NCBI GenBank assembly: GCA_016219025.1
Contig: JACRCM010000076.1
Coordinates: 1-40,191 of the forward strand
Reading direction: 5' to 3'
Source of the DNA: Deltaproteobacteria bacterium
Lineage (GTDB): Bacteria; Desulfobacterota; GWC2-55-46
DNA length: 40,191 nucleotides
Of the stretch, positions 8,855 through 17,849 are shown piece by piece; position 1 is the first letter of the stretch, and each line of letters starts with the position of its first letter. The notes under the pieces were generated by a model. The model was not told where the DNA came from. It saw only the letters and a list, made by a program, of their open reading frames with translations, and ran no database searches. The translations under genes and the position numbers were made by a program.

Positions 8855-8925
8855 CGAAAATAAAAATGCTCACATGATTTACAAAGTAGCTCTATTTAAC
8901 GTATATGCTGCGCTTTTTATTTTCG
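8855..8925. repeat. dispersed repeat, copy C: inverted repeat enclosing GATTTACAAAGTAGCTCTAT
   Basis: CGAAAATAAAAA (8855-8866) / TTTTTATTTTCG (8914-8925), exact 12 bp; core at 8876-8895. Confidence 0.75.
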
Positions 8926-9075
8926 TCCTTCCTTGACCTCGTGGAAAATAGCTGATTTTTAGAGATAGCCAAATGTGTAACCCGGCGCGGATGGAACCCT
9001 GTAATGCTCAACCTTGACGATACGGCCCGATAGAGACAGGGAGTTGTCCATAACCCACGTCAAAAAGGAGGTCGT

Positions 9076-10326
9076 ATGAGAAAAGGTCTGATATTCATGG
9101 CGGTAGTCGCCTTCGTCCTTGTCGGCGCGCTCTATCAAGCAGGCGAGGCAAACGCGGCGCCGACTTTCGCGCGCCAGACGGGCATGGCGTGCGGGACCTG
9201 CCACTACCAGCACTTCCCGTCGCTCAATGCCTTCGGCAGGGCGTTCAAGTCGGGCGGCTACACGATGATCGGCGGCCAGTCCATGGTCGAGGGCGATATG
9301 CTCTCGCTCCCGGCCGTGCTCAACGCCGCGCTCATCACCAAGATCAGATATCAGAAGAGGAACGGCGACGGCGAATCCGGGTCCGCGGGCGCGCTCAACA
9401 AGGGGCAGCTCCAGTTCCCGGACGAAGGCGCTCTCCTAATCGGAGGCCGCGCCGGCGAACATATCGGTTTTCTGCTCGAAGGCCAGATAACCGACAACAC
9501 CGCGCCGTTTTTCGCCTCCTTCAAGATGCCGGTGGTATACGGCAAGGACGTGCAGTTCTCGTTCATACCGTTTACCACGGATTCGGCGGGCGCGCCTTAC
9601 GGCTTCGAGTTGCTCAACACCGGCGCGGTCAGGATGACCCGTCCGGTGGAGCACAGGACGGAGACCTCGGCGCAGCAGTACATAGGCACGGACGGCGCGG
9701 CCACCGGAGGCGCCTTTGTCGTGTCGAACGGCATGTTTTTCGCCAACTACTCCATCTGGTCTCCGACGCACGGCGCAAACTCCACCGGGCCTGAACTCAA
9801 TTATCTGAGGCTCGCGGCCACCCCTACGTTCGCCGGATGGGACTTCGGCGCGGGTATCCAGTCGTGGAGCGGCACGGCAAAGCAGCCCGGGGCGGGCGCC
9901 ACTCCGACGCGCACAATGGCAAAGGCCATAGCGTTCGACGCGCAGGCGCAGGGCACGGCCGGCCCTGTGCCCCTTGGCGTCTATTTCACCTGGGCCAAGG
10001 CCGCCAAGTCCAAGTCCGGGAAGATAGCGAACATGTATAACGCCAGCGCCAACAGGGCCAAGTCCGCATGGACGCTCGTGGCCGAGGCCGGGGTCATCCC
10101 CAATAAGCTCACCGCCCTGGCCGCTTACAGGGCGGGCAAGAACGGAGACCCGACGGGCATAGGAAAGGACAAGGACAACGCCACGACCATCGGCGCGAAC
10201 TATAACGTGGCGCAGAACGTCGAGGTGCAGCTCAATCATTCATGGTATACCGGCAACGCGAACAAGGGGAATCTCAGGTCTGACGGCAACACGCTGACCA
10301 CGCTCATGCTCTTCGCCGCGTTCTGA
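9076..10326 (+). CDS. monoheme cytochrome c-outer membrane beta-barrel fusion, Cyc2-like
   Basis: Signal peptide then APTFARQTGMACGTCHYQHFPSLNAFGRAFKSGGY (single CxxCH) followed by ~350 aa of porin-like sequence ending in F; AAAGGAGG SD. Confidence 0.75.
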   Translation: MRKGLIFMAVVAFVLVGALYQAGEANAAPTFARQTGMACGTCHYQHFPSLNAFGRAFKSGGYTMIGGQSMVEGDMLSLPAVLNAALITKIRYQKRNGDGESGSAGALNKGQLQFPDEGALLIGGRAGEHIGFLLEGQITDNTAPFFASFKMPVVYGKDVQFSFIPFTTDSAGAPYGFELLNTGAVRMTRPVEHRTETSAQQYIGTDGAATGGAFVVSNGMFFANYSIWSPTHGANSTGPELNYLRLAATPTFAGWDFGAGIQSWSGTAKQPGAGATPTRTMAKAIAFDAQAQGTAGPVPLGVYFTWAKAAKSKSGKIANMYNASANRAKSAWTLVAEAGVIPNKLTALAAYRAGKNGDPTGIGKDKDNATTIGANYNVAQNVEVQLNHSWYTGNANKGNLRSDGNTLTTLMLFAAF

Positions 10327-10341
10327 AGGGCGCGGCTGCTT

Positions 10342-10385
10342 GACGCAAAAAAAAGGAGGGCGGCCCCCTCCCTTTTTTTTGCGTC
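10342..10385 (+). terminator. strong hairpin terminator
   Basis: gacgcaaaaaaaaggaggg-cgg-ccccctcccttttttttgcgtc, near-perfect stem. Confidence 0.85.
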
Positions 10386-10427
10386 CGTTTATGTTAAAAT
10401 TATGAGAACCAACGCGGAGGCATCGCT

Positions 10428-11312
10428 ATGAATCCAGCATCGTCCGTAAAGCGCATGGGTCTTTCGTCTTTGTTTGTCTGGTTCCTCTGTCTCGCCGCCT
10501 TTGGCTGCGCCGGGCCGCTCAAGGTCGATTACAAGGCCGTTACCCAGGCAAAGGCATACGCCCCGGTCTCGTTCGCCATCCATGATTTCACTGACGCGAG
10601 GGGCGAACCGGGAACGCGCGCGATAGGGCGGCTCTCGGCCACGGTCTCTGACATGAACGGCGCCAGGATCGTCCTCGACGAAGACCCGGCGCAACTGGCG
10701 GCCAGGGCGTTCCGGGAGGAGTTCCGCGGCGCGGGTTACGTCGTCGCCGCCGGGGATGCGGCGAAGGACGCCGACTTCGCGCTCGACGGCCGGGTGCGGG
10801 AGTTCCGGCTCGACATCGGCGCAAGGGACGAGATAGCCATATCAATCGAGGCGTCGATTATTGAAAGAGAGACGGGCAGGGTTGTATGGTCGGGCGTGAA
10901 GACCGAGGGGGGGAGCAGGTTCGCAGGGGTGATGGGCAATTCGCGGGATACGATATCCAACTACATCTCGGCCTCGCTCGCCAGGGTGGCGTCAGGCGTG
11001 ATAAACGACGCGGGGCCGCTTATCGAAAACACGCGGCCCGCCTACCGCCCCGCGCCCGCCGCGCCTATGGCGCCGACGGTTGAAGGCGCGGCCCCGGCGG
11101 ATACGGGCAGGATGGTGGTTACGTCAGGGCCGGTTCGCGCGAAGGTCTATATCGGCGGCGTCTATCACGGGATGACACCGCTCAGGCTCGACCTGGCGCC
11201 CGGCATATACGACCTTGCGCTGAGGAGCAAGGGGCATAAGGACGCCTCTGAGAAGGTCTCGGTGCGGACAGGGCAGATGACCGAGGTTGAAATGGGGCTT
11301 GAAAAGGAGTGA
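10428..11312 (+). CDS. YajG-like lipoprotein with C-terminal PEGA domain
   Basis: Lipobox AAFGCAG; C-terminal VTSGPVRAKVYIGGVYHGMTPLRLDLAPGIYDLALRSKGHK. Confidence 0.75.
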   Translation: MNPASSVKRMGLSSLFVWFLCLAAFGCAGPLKVDYKAVTQAKAYAPVSFAIHDFTDARGEPGTRAIGRLSATVSDMNGARIVLDEDPAQLAARAFREEFRGAGYVVAAGDAAKDADFALDGRVREFRLDIGARDEIAISIEASIIERETGRVVWSGVKTEGGSRFAGVMGNSRDTISNYISASLARVASGVINDAGPLIENTRPAYRPAPAAPMAPTVEGAAPADTGRMVVTSGPVRAKVYIGGVYHGMTPLRLDLAPGIYDLALRSKGHKDASEKVSVRTGQMTEVEMGLEKE

Positions 11313-11334
11313 GGCGCCGGGACGCGCTCAATGC

Positions 11335-11790
11335 TCACAGGGGCGGCCGGTTGAATTCGTCCATGACCCTCTTGCCGCACTCCGGGCATATCGAGTGCGT
11401 GAACTCTGCCTTCGAGTGCCTGCTTATGTAGGTCTCTATCCTGTTCCAGTAGCCCTGATCGTCGCGCACCTTCTTGCAGTAGGCGCATATCGGCAGGAGC
11501 CCGGTCAAGGTCTCCACCTTGCCGAGCGCGTCCTTTAGTTCCCCTATCAGCCTCTCTTTTTCCTCTTCGGCCCGGCGTCTCTTCCCGATGAATCTCGCGC
11601 TTATTATGCCGAGGAAGAGCATGAGCATGACCACCATGAGGCGCATGAAGAGTTCGTGGTGCGAACCCGCCGTGATGAGCATGTCGAGGAAGGATATCTC
11701 GTCGGCGCGCGGGTCGATGATGGAATCTATGACCACGAATACGGCCACGGCGATTACGCTGAGGTGTCTTATCTTGTTTTCGTCACGCAT
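11335..11790 (-). CDS. two-TM membrane protein with C-terminal CxxC...CxxC module
   Basis: LLPICAYCKKVRDDQGYWNRIETYISRHSKAEFTHSICPECGKRVMDEF, a module common at the C-terminus of sensory proteins; start MRDENKIR. Confidence 0.7.
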   Translation of the reverse strand: MRDENKIRHLSVIAVAVFVVIDSIIDPRADEISFLDMLITAGSHHELFMRLMVVMLMLFLGIISARFIGKRRRAEEEKERLIGELKDALGKVETLTGLLPICAYCKKVRDDQGYWNRIETYISRHSKAEFTHSICPECGKRVMDEFNRPPL

Positions 11791-11910
11791 GTCTTTATCC
11801 CGCTTCGTTCGCGTGGCGCGAAGGGCGCTAACCCGTCCACCCGGCGCGTCGGCGCGCATACTCTAATTATACCAACTATGCGGAATCCCTGCATTATTTC
11901 GGCTGGCGGT

Positions 11911-14157
11911 CTATGCGTTGAGTTTTGAGAGGTCGGCGGTCCTGAAGTAGAGGTTGCGCACCGATGAGAGGAGCGCAAGGCGGTTTTTGCGGAGTTCCGC
12001 GTCCTCGGCCATTACGAGCACCTTGTTGAAGAAGGCGTCCACCGGTTCTTTGATGGACGCGAGCGCTGCGAATACCGAGGCGTAGTCGTTGCTGCCCGCA
12101 TATCCGGCGATTAGCGGGGCGGCGCCGCGGGCCGCCTCGAAGAGGCCGCGTTCGTATTGGTCTTTGAATAGCTCGGGGTCGGGTTCCGCCGCCGAAGGCT
12201 CGACGCCCTTGAGTATGTTAGAGACGCGTTTGAAGGCGATGACCAGCCCCGGGCACGCCGGGTTCGACTTGAAACCCTCTATGGCCCTGGCCCGCGCCCC
12301 GATATCCACGATATCCACGGTATCGGCCCCGCCTGAACCCGCCGCAAGGGCCGCGTCTATGGAGTCGAAGGCCAACCCCTGTCCGAGGAGCATGTTGCGC
12401 AGGCGCTCCTTGAAAAAGTCCATTACGCCGGCCTTTATCCCGGCCTTGCGTCCGGCAACGAGCGCCTCCATGTCAACGCCCTCCTGCTGTGTCTTGCCCT
12501 TTGACACATCCCGCCCGATGACGCCGTCATGGAGCGATATCGAAATGTCAACGAGGCGCGTGAGGTTCACGCGCAGACCCTTGTCGATGATGATGGCGAT
12601 GATGCCGAGCGCGGAGCGCCGGAGGCCGTAAGGGTCCTGGCCGCCAGTCGGCGTGAGTCCGACCGAGAAGCACCCGACTATGGTGTCGAGCTTGTCCGCG
12701 ATGCTTATGACCGCGCCCGGAATGGACGCCGGAAGCTGCCCGCCTGACGCAGTCGGCAGATAATGCTCGGCAATGGCCGTTGCCACCGCCCCGGTCTCGC
12801 CGCCGCTCCTCGCGTATACGCCCCCCATTATGCCCTGCAACTTTGGGAACTCCCCGACCATGCCGGAGCACAGGTCTGCCTTGGCGAGCATGGCGGCGCG
12901 GCCAAGGACAAACTTGGAGTAGAGGCCGGGGCCGGTCTTTTCAGCTTCATAGGCCGCGGGGTTGAGACTTGGAGTCAGAAAGTCCGCGGCGCGCTCGCCC
13001 GGCTTCATCGCCTCGCAGTAGCGGATATCCGTGCCGATGGCTACGGCAAGGTTGGCGAACCTCTCCACCTTTTCGTACGACGTGCCGAGCTTTGCCTGAA
13101 AGACGACCCCCTTCAACGCCTCCACCCGCTCCGCGATCGGCTTTTTCACGTCCTGCTCGAAGTAGAATTTGGCGTCGTTGAGGCGCGCCCTGAGCACGCG
13201 CTCATTGCCCTTGCGCACGACGGATTCGTCAATGGGCCGCGTGTTGGCGACCGTTATGAAATAGGGCAGGAGGCGGCCCGTGCCGTCGGTGAGGGAAAAA
13301 TACCGCTGGTGCTCGCGCATGGCGTTGACCACCACGCCGGACGGCAGTTTCAGAAATTCGGCGTCGAATCCGCCGCGCACGACCACTGGAAATTCGGTAA
13401 GGAATGTTACCTCGTCTATGAGACCCGGATCATCCACGAGGCATCCGCCCGCGTCCTTGGCCGCCTTCTGGATGCCCTCGGTTATTATGGCCTTGCGCTC
13501 CGCAGGGTCGGCTATGACAAAGGCGGCCCTGAGTCCTTCCACGTATGAAGACGCGCCGTCCACCGGTATCGGCCGCTTGCCTGAGTGGAACCTATGGCCG
13601 AAGGTGACGGAGCCGCTTTTTATGTGCCCCCATTCAAATTCAACGGGTATGCCGCCGTAGACCGCGCAGAGCCAGTGCACGGGACGCGCGAACGAGACCT
13701 CGTGGCTGCCCCACCTCATGGATTTTGCGAAGACCTCCTGCGAGACGGTCTCTCTCAGGATGTCGGGCAGTAGGGCGAGGGTATCCCGGCCCTTTATTTC
13801 CTTTACCGCGTAAGCGTATTCGCCCTTGTCCGATGCGACCGTCTTCATGTCTTTTATCTCCACGCCCTGCGACCTGGCGAAGCCGATGAGCGCGGGTGTA
13901 GGGTTGCCGCTCGCGTCGAAGGCGGCCTTTTTTTGCGGGCCTTTTACCTCCACCGTGGCGTCGCCTTGGCGCTCATCCAAGCCCTCTGCGATAAAGGCGA
14001 GCCTGCGCGGGCCGCCCAAGGGACGGATGGAGGCGCAGTTGAGCCTGTTCGCCTCGAACGTCTTTCGCAGGAACGCCTCAAGGGACGCAAGCGCCTTAGG
14101 TATAAAGGCCGCCGGGAGTTCCTCAGTGCCGATCTCGAATATCAGGTCTTTTGCCAT
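11911..14157 (-). CDS. glyS: glycine--tRNA ligase beta subunit
   Basis: MAKDLIFEIGTEELPAAF...MREHQRYFSLTDGTGRLLPYFITVANT; start 14157. Confidence 0.96.
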   Translation of the reverse strand: MAKDLIFEIGTEELPAAFIPKALASLEAFLRKTFEANRLNCASIRPLGGPRRLAFIAEGLDERQGDATVEVKGPQKKAAFDASGNPTPALIGFARSQGVEIKDMKTVASDKGEYAYAVKEIKGRDTLALLPDILRETVSQEVFAKSMRWGSHEVSFARPVHWLCAVYGGIPVEFEWGHIKSGSVTFGHRFHSGKRPIPVDGASSYVEGLRAAFVIADPAERKAIITEGIQKAAKDAGGCLVDDPGLIDEVTFLTEFPVVVRGGFDAEFLKLPSGVVVNAMREHQRYFSLTDGTGRLLPYFITVANTRPIDESVVRKGNERVLRARLNDAKFYFEQDVKKPIAERVEALKGVVFQAKLGTSYEKVERFANLAVAIGTDIRYCEAMKPGERAADFLTPSLNPAAYEAEKTGPGLYSKFVLGRAAMLAKADLCSGMVGEFPKLQGIMGGVYARSGGETGAVATAIAEHYLPTASGGQLPASIPGAVISIADKLDTIVGCFSVGLTPTGGQDPYGLRRSALGIIAIIIDKGLRVNLTRLVDISISLHDGVIGRDVSKGKTQQEGVDMEALVAGRKAGIKAGVMDFFKERLRNMLLGQGLAFDSIDAALAAGSGGADTVDIVDIGARARAIEGFKSNPACPGLVIAFKRVSNILKGVEPSAAEPDPELFKDQYERGLFEAARGAAPLIAGYAGSNDYASVFAALASIKEPVDAFFNKVLVMAEDAELRKNRLALLSSVRNLYFRTADLSKLNA

Positions 14158-14226
14158 ACCATGTAATCTATCAGAAGAGGGAAAATTTTCAATACCTTTT
14201 TGCGGACTGGGCATCCGCCTTTAATT

Positions 14227-14256
14227 TTGACAGGCCGGCCTTCTTAGTGGTATGCT
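14227..14256 (+). promoter_or_regulatory. putative era promoter
   Basis: TTGACA (14227-14232) - 18 bp - TATGCT (14251-14256); era ATG only 7 nt downstream. Confidence 0.5.
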
Positions 14257-14262
14257 CATCCG

Positions 14263-15144
14263 ATGTTCCGCTCAGGCTTCATAGCCATAGTAGGGCTGCC
14301 CAACGTCGGCAAATCCACTCTCCTGAACGCGCTTATCGGAGAGAAGATTTCCATCGTATCCAAGCGCCCACAGACCACGCGCAACACCGTTACCGGCGTG
14401 GTGAACCGGCCCGGCGCGCAGATGATATTCATCGACACGCCGGGCATCCACGAGGCCAGGGGGCTATTGAACGAGCGCATGGTCAGGGAGGCCCTCTCCG
14501 CGCTCAAATCCGCCGACGCGGTGGTCTACATGGTGGAGCCGTGGAAGGGAGTAACCGGCGAAGACCGCATGATAATAAAGAACCTCGGCAGGCTCTCCTG
14601 CCCGGTGGCGCTGGCGATAAACAAGACGGACGCCGTGGCTAAGGAGAGGATTTTGCCGCTCATAGCCGAGTTTTCCGCCCTCTATCCGTTCAAGGACATC
14701 GTCCCGGTATCCGCCCTTAAAAACGACGGCGTCGATACGCTCGCTGGCGTCATCGAAGGCGTCCTGCCCGAAGGCCCGAGGTATTTCTCGGATGACGCCA
14801 TAACCGACGTGCCTGAGCGGGTAATAGCCGCCGAGATGATAAGGGAGAAGGTCTTTACGTTCGTCTCGCAGGAGGTGCCGTACTCGACGGGCGTCGTGGT
14901 CGAGGGCTTCAAGGAGAAGAAGGGCAGGGGCGTGGTGGTGATACAGGCCGCGATAAACGTCGAGCGCGAGGGACAGAAGGGGATTGTCATCGGCAAGGGC
15001 GGGGCCATGCTCAAGCGCATAGGCACCGCCGCAAGAAAAGACATCGAGGCCCTGCTCGGCGCAAAGGTCTTCCTCGAACTCTTCGTCCGCGTAAACCCCG
15101 GCTGGACGAGGAAGGCCGGGGAGATAAGGGAGTTCGGTCACTGA
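14263..15144 (+). CDS. era: GTPase Era
   Basis: GFIAIVGLPNVGKSTLLNALIGEKISIVSKRPQTTRN; DTPG; NKTD; KH domain. Confidence 0.97.
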   Translation: MFRSGFIAIVGLPNVGKSTLLNALIGEKISIVSKRPQTTRNTVTGVVNRPGAQMIFIDTPGIHEARGLLNERMVREALSALKSADAVVYMVEPWKGVTGEDRMIIKNLGRLSCPVALAINKTDAVAKERILPLIAEFSALYPFKDIVPVSALKNDGVDTLAGVIEGVLPEGPRYFSDDAITDVPERVIAAEMIREKVFTFVSQEVPYSTGVVVEGFKEKKGRGVVVIQAAINVEREGQKGIVIGKGGAMLKRIGTAARKDIEALLGAKVFLELFVRVNPGWTRKAGEIREFGH

Positions 15145-16454
15145 TGAGACCCATAGTCGCCATAGTAGGCCGCCCCAACGCGGGCAAATCCACGCTATTT
15201 AACAGGCTCCTCGGCAGACGCAAGGCCATCGTGGGGGACGAGCCGGGCGTGACGCGGGACCTGAACTTCGCCGACACCGAGGAGTTCGGACGCGCATTCA
15301 CCCTCGTGGACACCGGCGGGTTCGAGCCTAAGAGCACGGACGTCATCCTCACCCAGGTCAAGGCGCAGATGCGTCTTGCCATAGAGGAGTCGGACGTTAT
15401 CGTATTCCTCATGGACGGCAGGGGCGCGCCGGCCGCCGGGGACGCGGAGCTTGTCAGGACGCTGCGCAAATCCGGCAAGTCCGTGGTCTACGCGGTCAAC
15501 AAGATAGACACCCCGGCGAGGAAAGACCTGCTCGCGGATTTCTATTCCCTCGGCGTCTCGCCCCTTCTGGCCGTCTCCGCCGAACACGGCCTCGGACTCG
15601 ACGACCTCGTGGACGCTGTCATCGAAAAGCTGCCCGTTGCCGCGCCGGAGGACGCGGCGCAAGACCGCACGAGGATCGCCATCGTCGGACGCCCCAACGT
15701 GGGCAAGTCCTCGCTCCTTAACATGCTCATAGGCAGGGAGCGGTCCATCGTTAGCCCCATCGCCGGAACCACCCGCGACGCCGTTGACACGCCGTTCGAG
15801 CACGCCGGGAAGGGTTATCTCTTCGTGGATACCGCCGGGATAAGACGCAAATCCAGGGTGGCCGAGGCCGTGGAGTCGTATAGCGTCATGGAGGCGATAC
15901 GCTCGATAGACCGCTCGGACGCCGCCATGCTGGTCATGGACGGCTCGGCAGGACTTACGACGCAGGACGAGAAGATCGCCGGGATTATCGCTGACAAGGG
16001 CAAGAGCTGCGTTATAGTGGTCAACAAATGGGACATCGTCGAGAAGGACGCCAAGACCGCCGACCACGTAAAAGAGAGGATACGCGAGGGCATGCACTTC
16101 CTCTCTTACGCGCCGGTGGTATTCGTCTCGGCGCTGACCGGGCAGAGGGTGGCGAACATCTTCGGGGTCATAGACATGGTGGCGGCCGAGGGACGGACGA
16201 GGATACCGACCTCGCGCCTCAACGAGGCCGTAGCCGAGATAACCGCCAGGCACCCGCCCGGCGCGTGGAGGGGCAAGGAGGTCAAGTTCTACTACGCCAC
16301 GCAGACGAGCGTTTCTCCGCCTACCTTCGTCTTTTTCTCGAACAGGCCGGAGGGCGTGGAGGACGGCTACATGCGGTACCTCGCCTCCAGTCTCAGGGAA
16401 TACGTCGGGCTTCATAACTGCCCCGTCAGGATATTCATCAGAAAGAAGGAGTAG
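15144..16454 (+). CDS. der: ribosome biogenesis GTPase Der
   Basis: Two tandem GTPase domains (GRPNAGKSTLFNRL, GRPNVGKSSLLNML). Confidence 0.97.
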   Translation: MRPIVAIVGRPNAGKSTLFNRLLGRRKAIVGDEPGVTRDLNFADTEEFGRAFTLVDTGGFEPKSTDVILTQVKAQMRLAIEESDVIVFLMDGRGAPAAGDAELVRTLRKSGKSVVYAVNKIDTPARKDLLADFYSLGVSPLLAVSAEHGLGLDDLVDAVIEKLPVAAPEDAAQDRTRIAIVGRPNVGKSSLLNMLIGRERSIVSPIAGTTRDAVDTPFEHAGKGYLFVDTAGIRRKSRVAEAVESYSVMEAIRSIDRSDAAMLVMDGSAGLTTQDEKIAGIIADKGKSCVIVVNKWDIVEKDAKTADHVKERIREGMHFLSYAPVVFVSALTGQRVANIFGVIDMVAAEGRTRIPTSRLNEAVAEITARHPPGAWRGKEVKFYYATQTSVSPPTFVFFSNRPEGVEDGYMRYLASSLREYVGLHNCPVRIFIRKKE

Positions 16455-16455
16455 C

Positions 16456-17295
16456 ATGAAGCGCGTAGCCGGGTTCTTCGGAGGCGTAATAGCCGGGTTC
16501 CGGACGTTTTTCAGGAACGACTGCGTCAACAGGGCCGCGGCCATATCGTTCTACGCGATCTTCTCCATCATGCAGCTCATGCTCCTCCTGACCGCGGGCC
16601 TGGGCTTCGTCCTCGGCAAGAACACCGGGATGCTCGATAAGGTCATAGACTTCGTGAGGCAGACCCTTCCGTATCTGAGCGACAAGCTCATAAGCGACCT
16701 GAAGGGCATCTCGCGGATATGGAAGACGCTCGGATGGGTGAGCATCATCTCACTCTTCTGGAGCGCGCAGTTCGTGCTCGACGGCGTGGCCAACGCGCTC
16801 GTGGCGGTCTTCGACACCGGCAAGAAGTTCGGTTTTTTCAGAAAAAAGATTATAAACATCCTGGTGCTCATCGCCGCGCTCGCCGCGGTGCTCGCCTCGG
16901 TCATGATAGCCGCGCTCGCGGGCATTCTCAGGAGGGTGAACCTCAGCGGCAGTTTCGGGATCAACGTCCACTCATATCAGTTCGAGGGCGCGCTCGTCAA
17001 GGTCTTCCTGCCGGGCGTGGTCATCGCCCTTGCCGTGACCTTTGCCTACCGGATATTTGCCGGGCCGAACCTGAACCTGCGCTACGCCTTTTACGGGAGC
17101 GTCGTATTTACGCTCCTGTGGGAGGCCGCAAAATATCTCTTTGCGGTCTATATCGCAAATTTTCCGACCTACAACACCTTCTACGCCTCGATGGGCGCGC
17201 TTATGATATTCATGATTTGGATATACTTCTCCGTATCCATATTCCTCTACTCCGCAGCCTTCGCAAAGGCGGCCTACGAGAGGCGCGGGGGGTGA
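16456..17295 (+). CDS. YihY/BrkB family inner-membrane protein
   Basis: DCVNRAAAISFYAIFSIMQLMLLL...TYNTFYASMGALMIFMIWIYFSVSIFLYSAAFAKA. Confidence 0.9.
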   Translation: MKRVAGFFGGVIAGFRTFFRNDCVNRAAAISFYAIFSIMQLMLLLTAGLGFVLGKNTGMLDKVIDFVRQTLPYLSDKLISDLKGISRIWKTLGWVSIISLFWSAQFVLDGVANALVAVFDTGKKFGFFRKKIINILVLIAALAAVLASVMIAALAGILRRVNLSGSFGINVHSYQFEGALVKVFLPGVVIALAVTFAYRIFAGPNLNLRYAFYGSVVFTLLWEAAKYLFAVYIANFPTYNTFYASMGALMIFMIWIYFSVSIFLYSAAFAKAAYERRGG

Positions 17296-17566
17296 GGCCG
17301 GGCTTTGACAATCATCATATCGCCGCTCGTTGCCGCGGGTTATGCTTTTAATGCGCCCCGGGCCGATAATTTCATTGTAAAAAATACCGATGTGTGAGAA
17401 AATTCAATTATTTGCGGGTGTAGGCTGCGGGGGCACCCATGACAACGCCAAAAGGACGCTGAAAAACTCGAAATCTGGGCAGGCTGCCCTCTGGCCGCTC
17501 GCCAAAGGCGAGCAATATAAAAGGATAACTTCCTTACCAGCCTGACGCAGTCATCAATCTTCCCAT

Positions 17567-17634
17567 CGAGCTACTTTGTAAATCGAGCTACTTTGTAAAT
17601 CGAGCTACTTTGTAAATCGAGCTACTTTGTAAAC
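17567..17634. repeat. 4 x 17-bp tandem array CGAGCTACTTTGTAAAT
   Basis: Units at 17567, 17584, 17601, 17618 (last ends aaac); reverse-complement cores at 17731-17750 and 17793-17812. Confidence 0.95.
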
Positions 17635-17677
17635 CGCAATGATAAAGACGCAATGGGAACCCAGCCAGATGCGAGGC

Positions 17678-17704
17678 CCCTATTAGCCCTATTAGCCCTA
17701 TTAG
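17678..17704. repeat. 3 x 9-bp tandem repeat CCCTATTAG
   Basis: 17678, 17687, 17696, exact copies. Confidence 0.9.
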
Positions 17705-17849
17705 ATAGAGGAGCGACGAATGAGGCGCACGATTTACAAAGTAGCTCTATCTGCTGTGCGCCGCAGTGAGGAGCAACGAAGACAACGAGCAGGATTTACA
17801 AAGCAGCTCTATTGGACGTTTTTCAGCAGCCTGCCAAAAGGACGTGAAG

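Larger units (their letters stand above)
17447..17844. mobile_element. complex repeat insertion upstream of ftsH bracketed by 12-bp direct repeats
   Basis: GCCAAAAGGACG at 17447-17458 and 17833-17844; inverted GGCAGGCTGC (17478-17487)/GCAGCCTGCC (17826-17835); CTGAAAAAC near both ends in inverted orientation; three repeat arrays inside. Confidence 0.65.

Noticed and set aside
9924-10080. Possible additional heme sites in the cytochrome-porin
   Set aside because: Only one CxxCH motif is present in the whole protein.
12763-13548. 261-aa plus-strand ORF opposite glyS
   Set aside because: glyS beta-subunit sequence is continuous and convincing on the minus strand.
15195-16544. 449-aa minus-strand ORF opposite der
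   Set aside because: Antisense shadow of a confidently coding GC-rich gene; low-complexity Arg/Gly/Pro/His composition and no recognisable domain.
17567-17634. CRISPR array
   Set aside because: Units are contiguous 17-bp repeats with no spacers and no cas genes nearby.
17766-17849. N-terminal extension of FtsH ([28 protein letters not shown])
   Set aside because: Encoded by the repeat insertion; canonical FtsH start with SD is at 17850.
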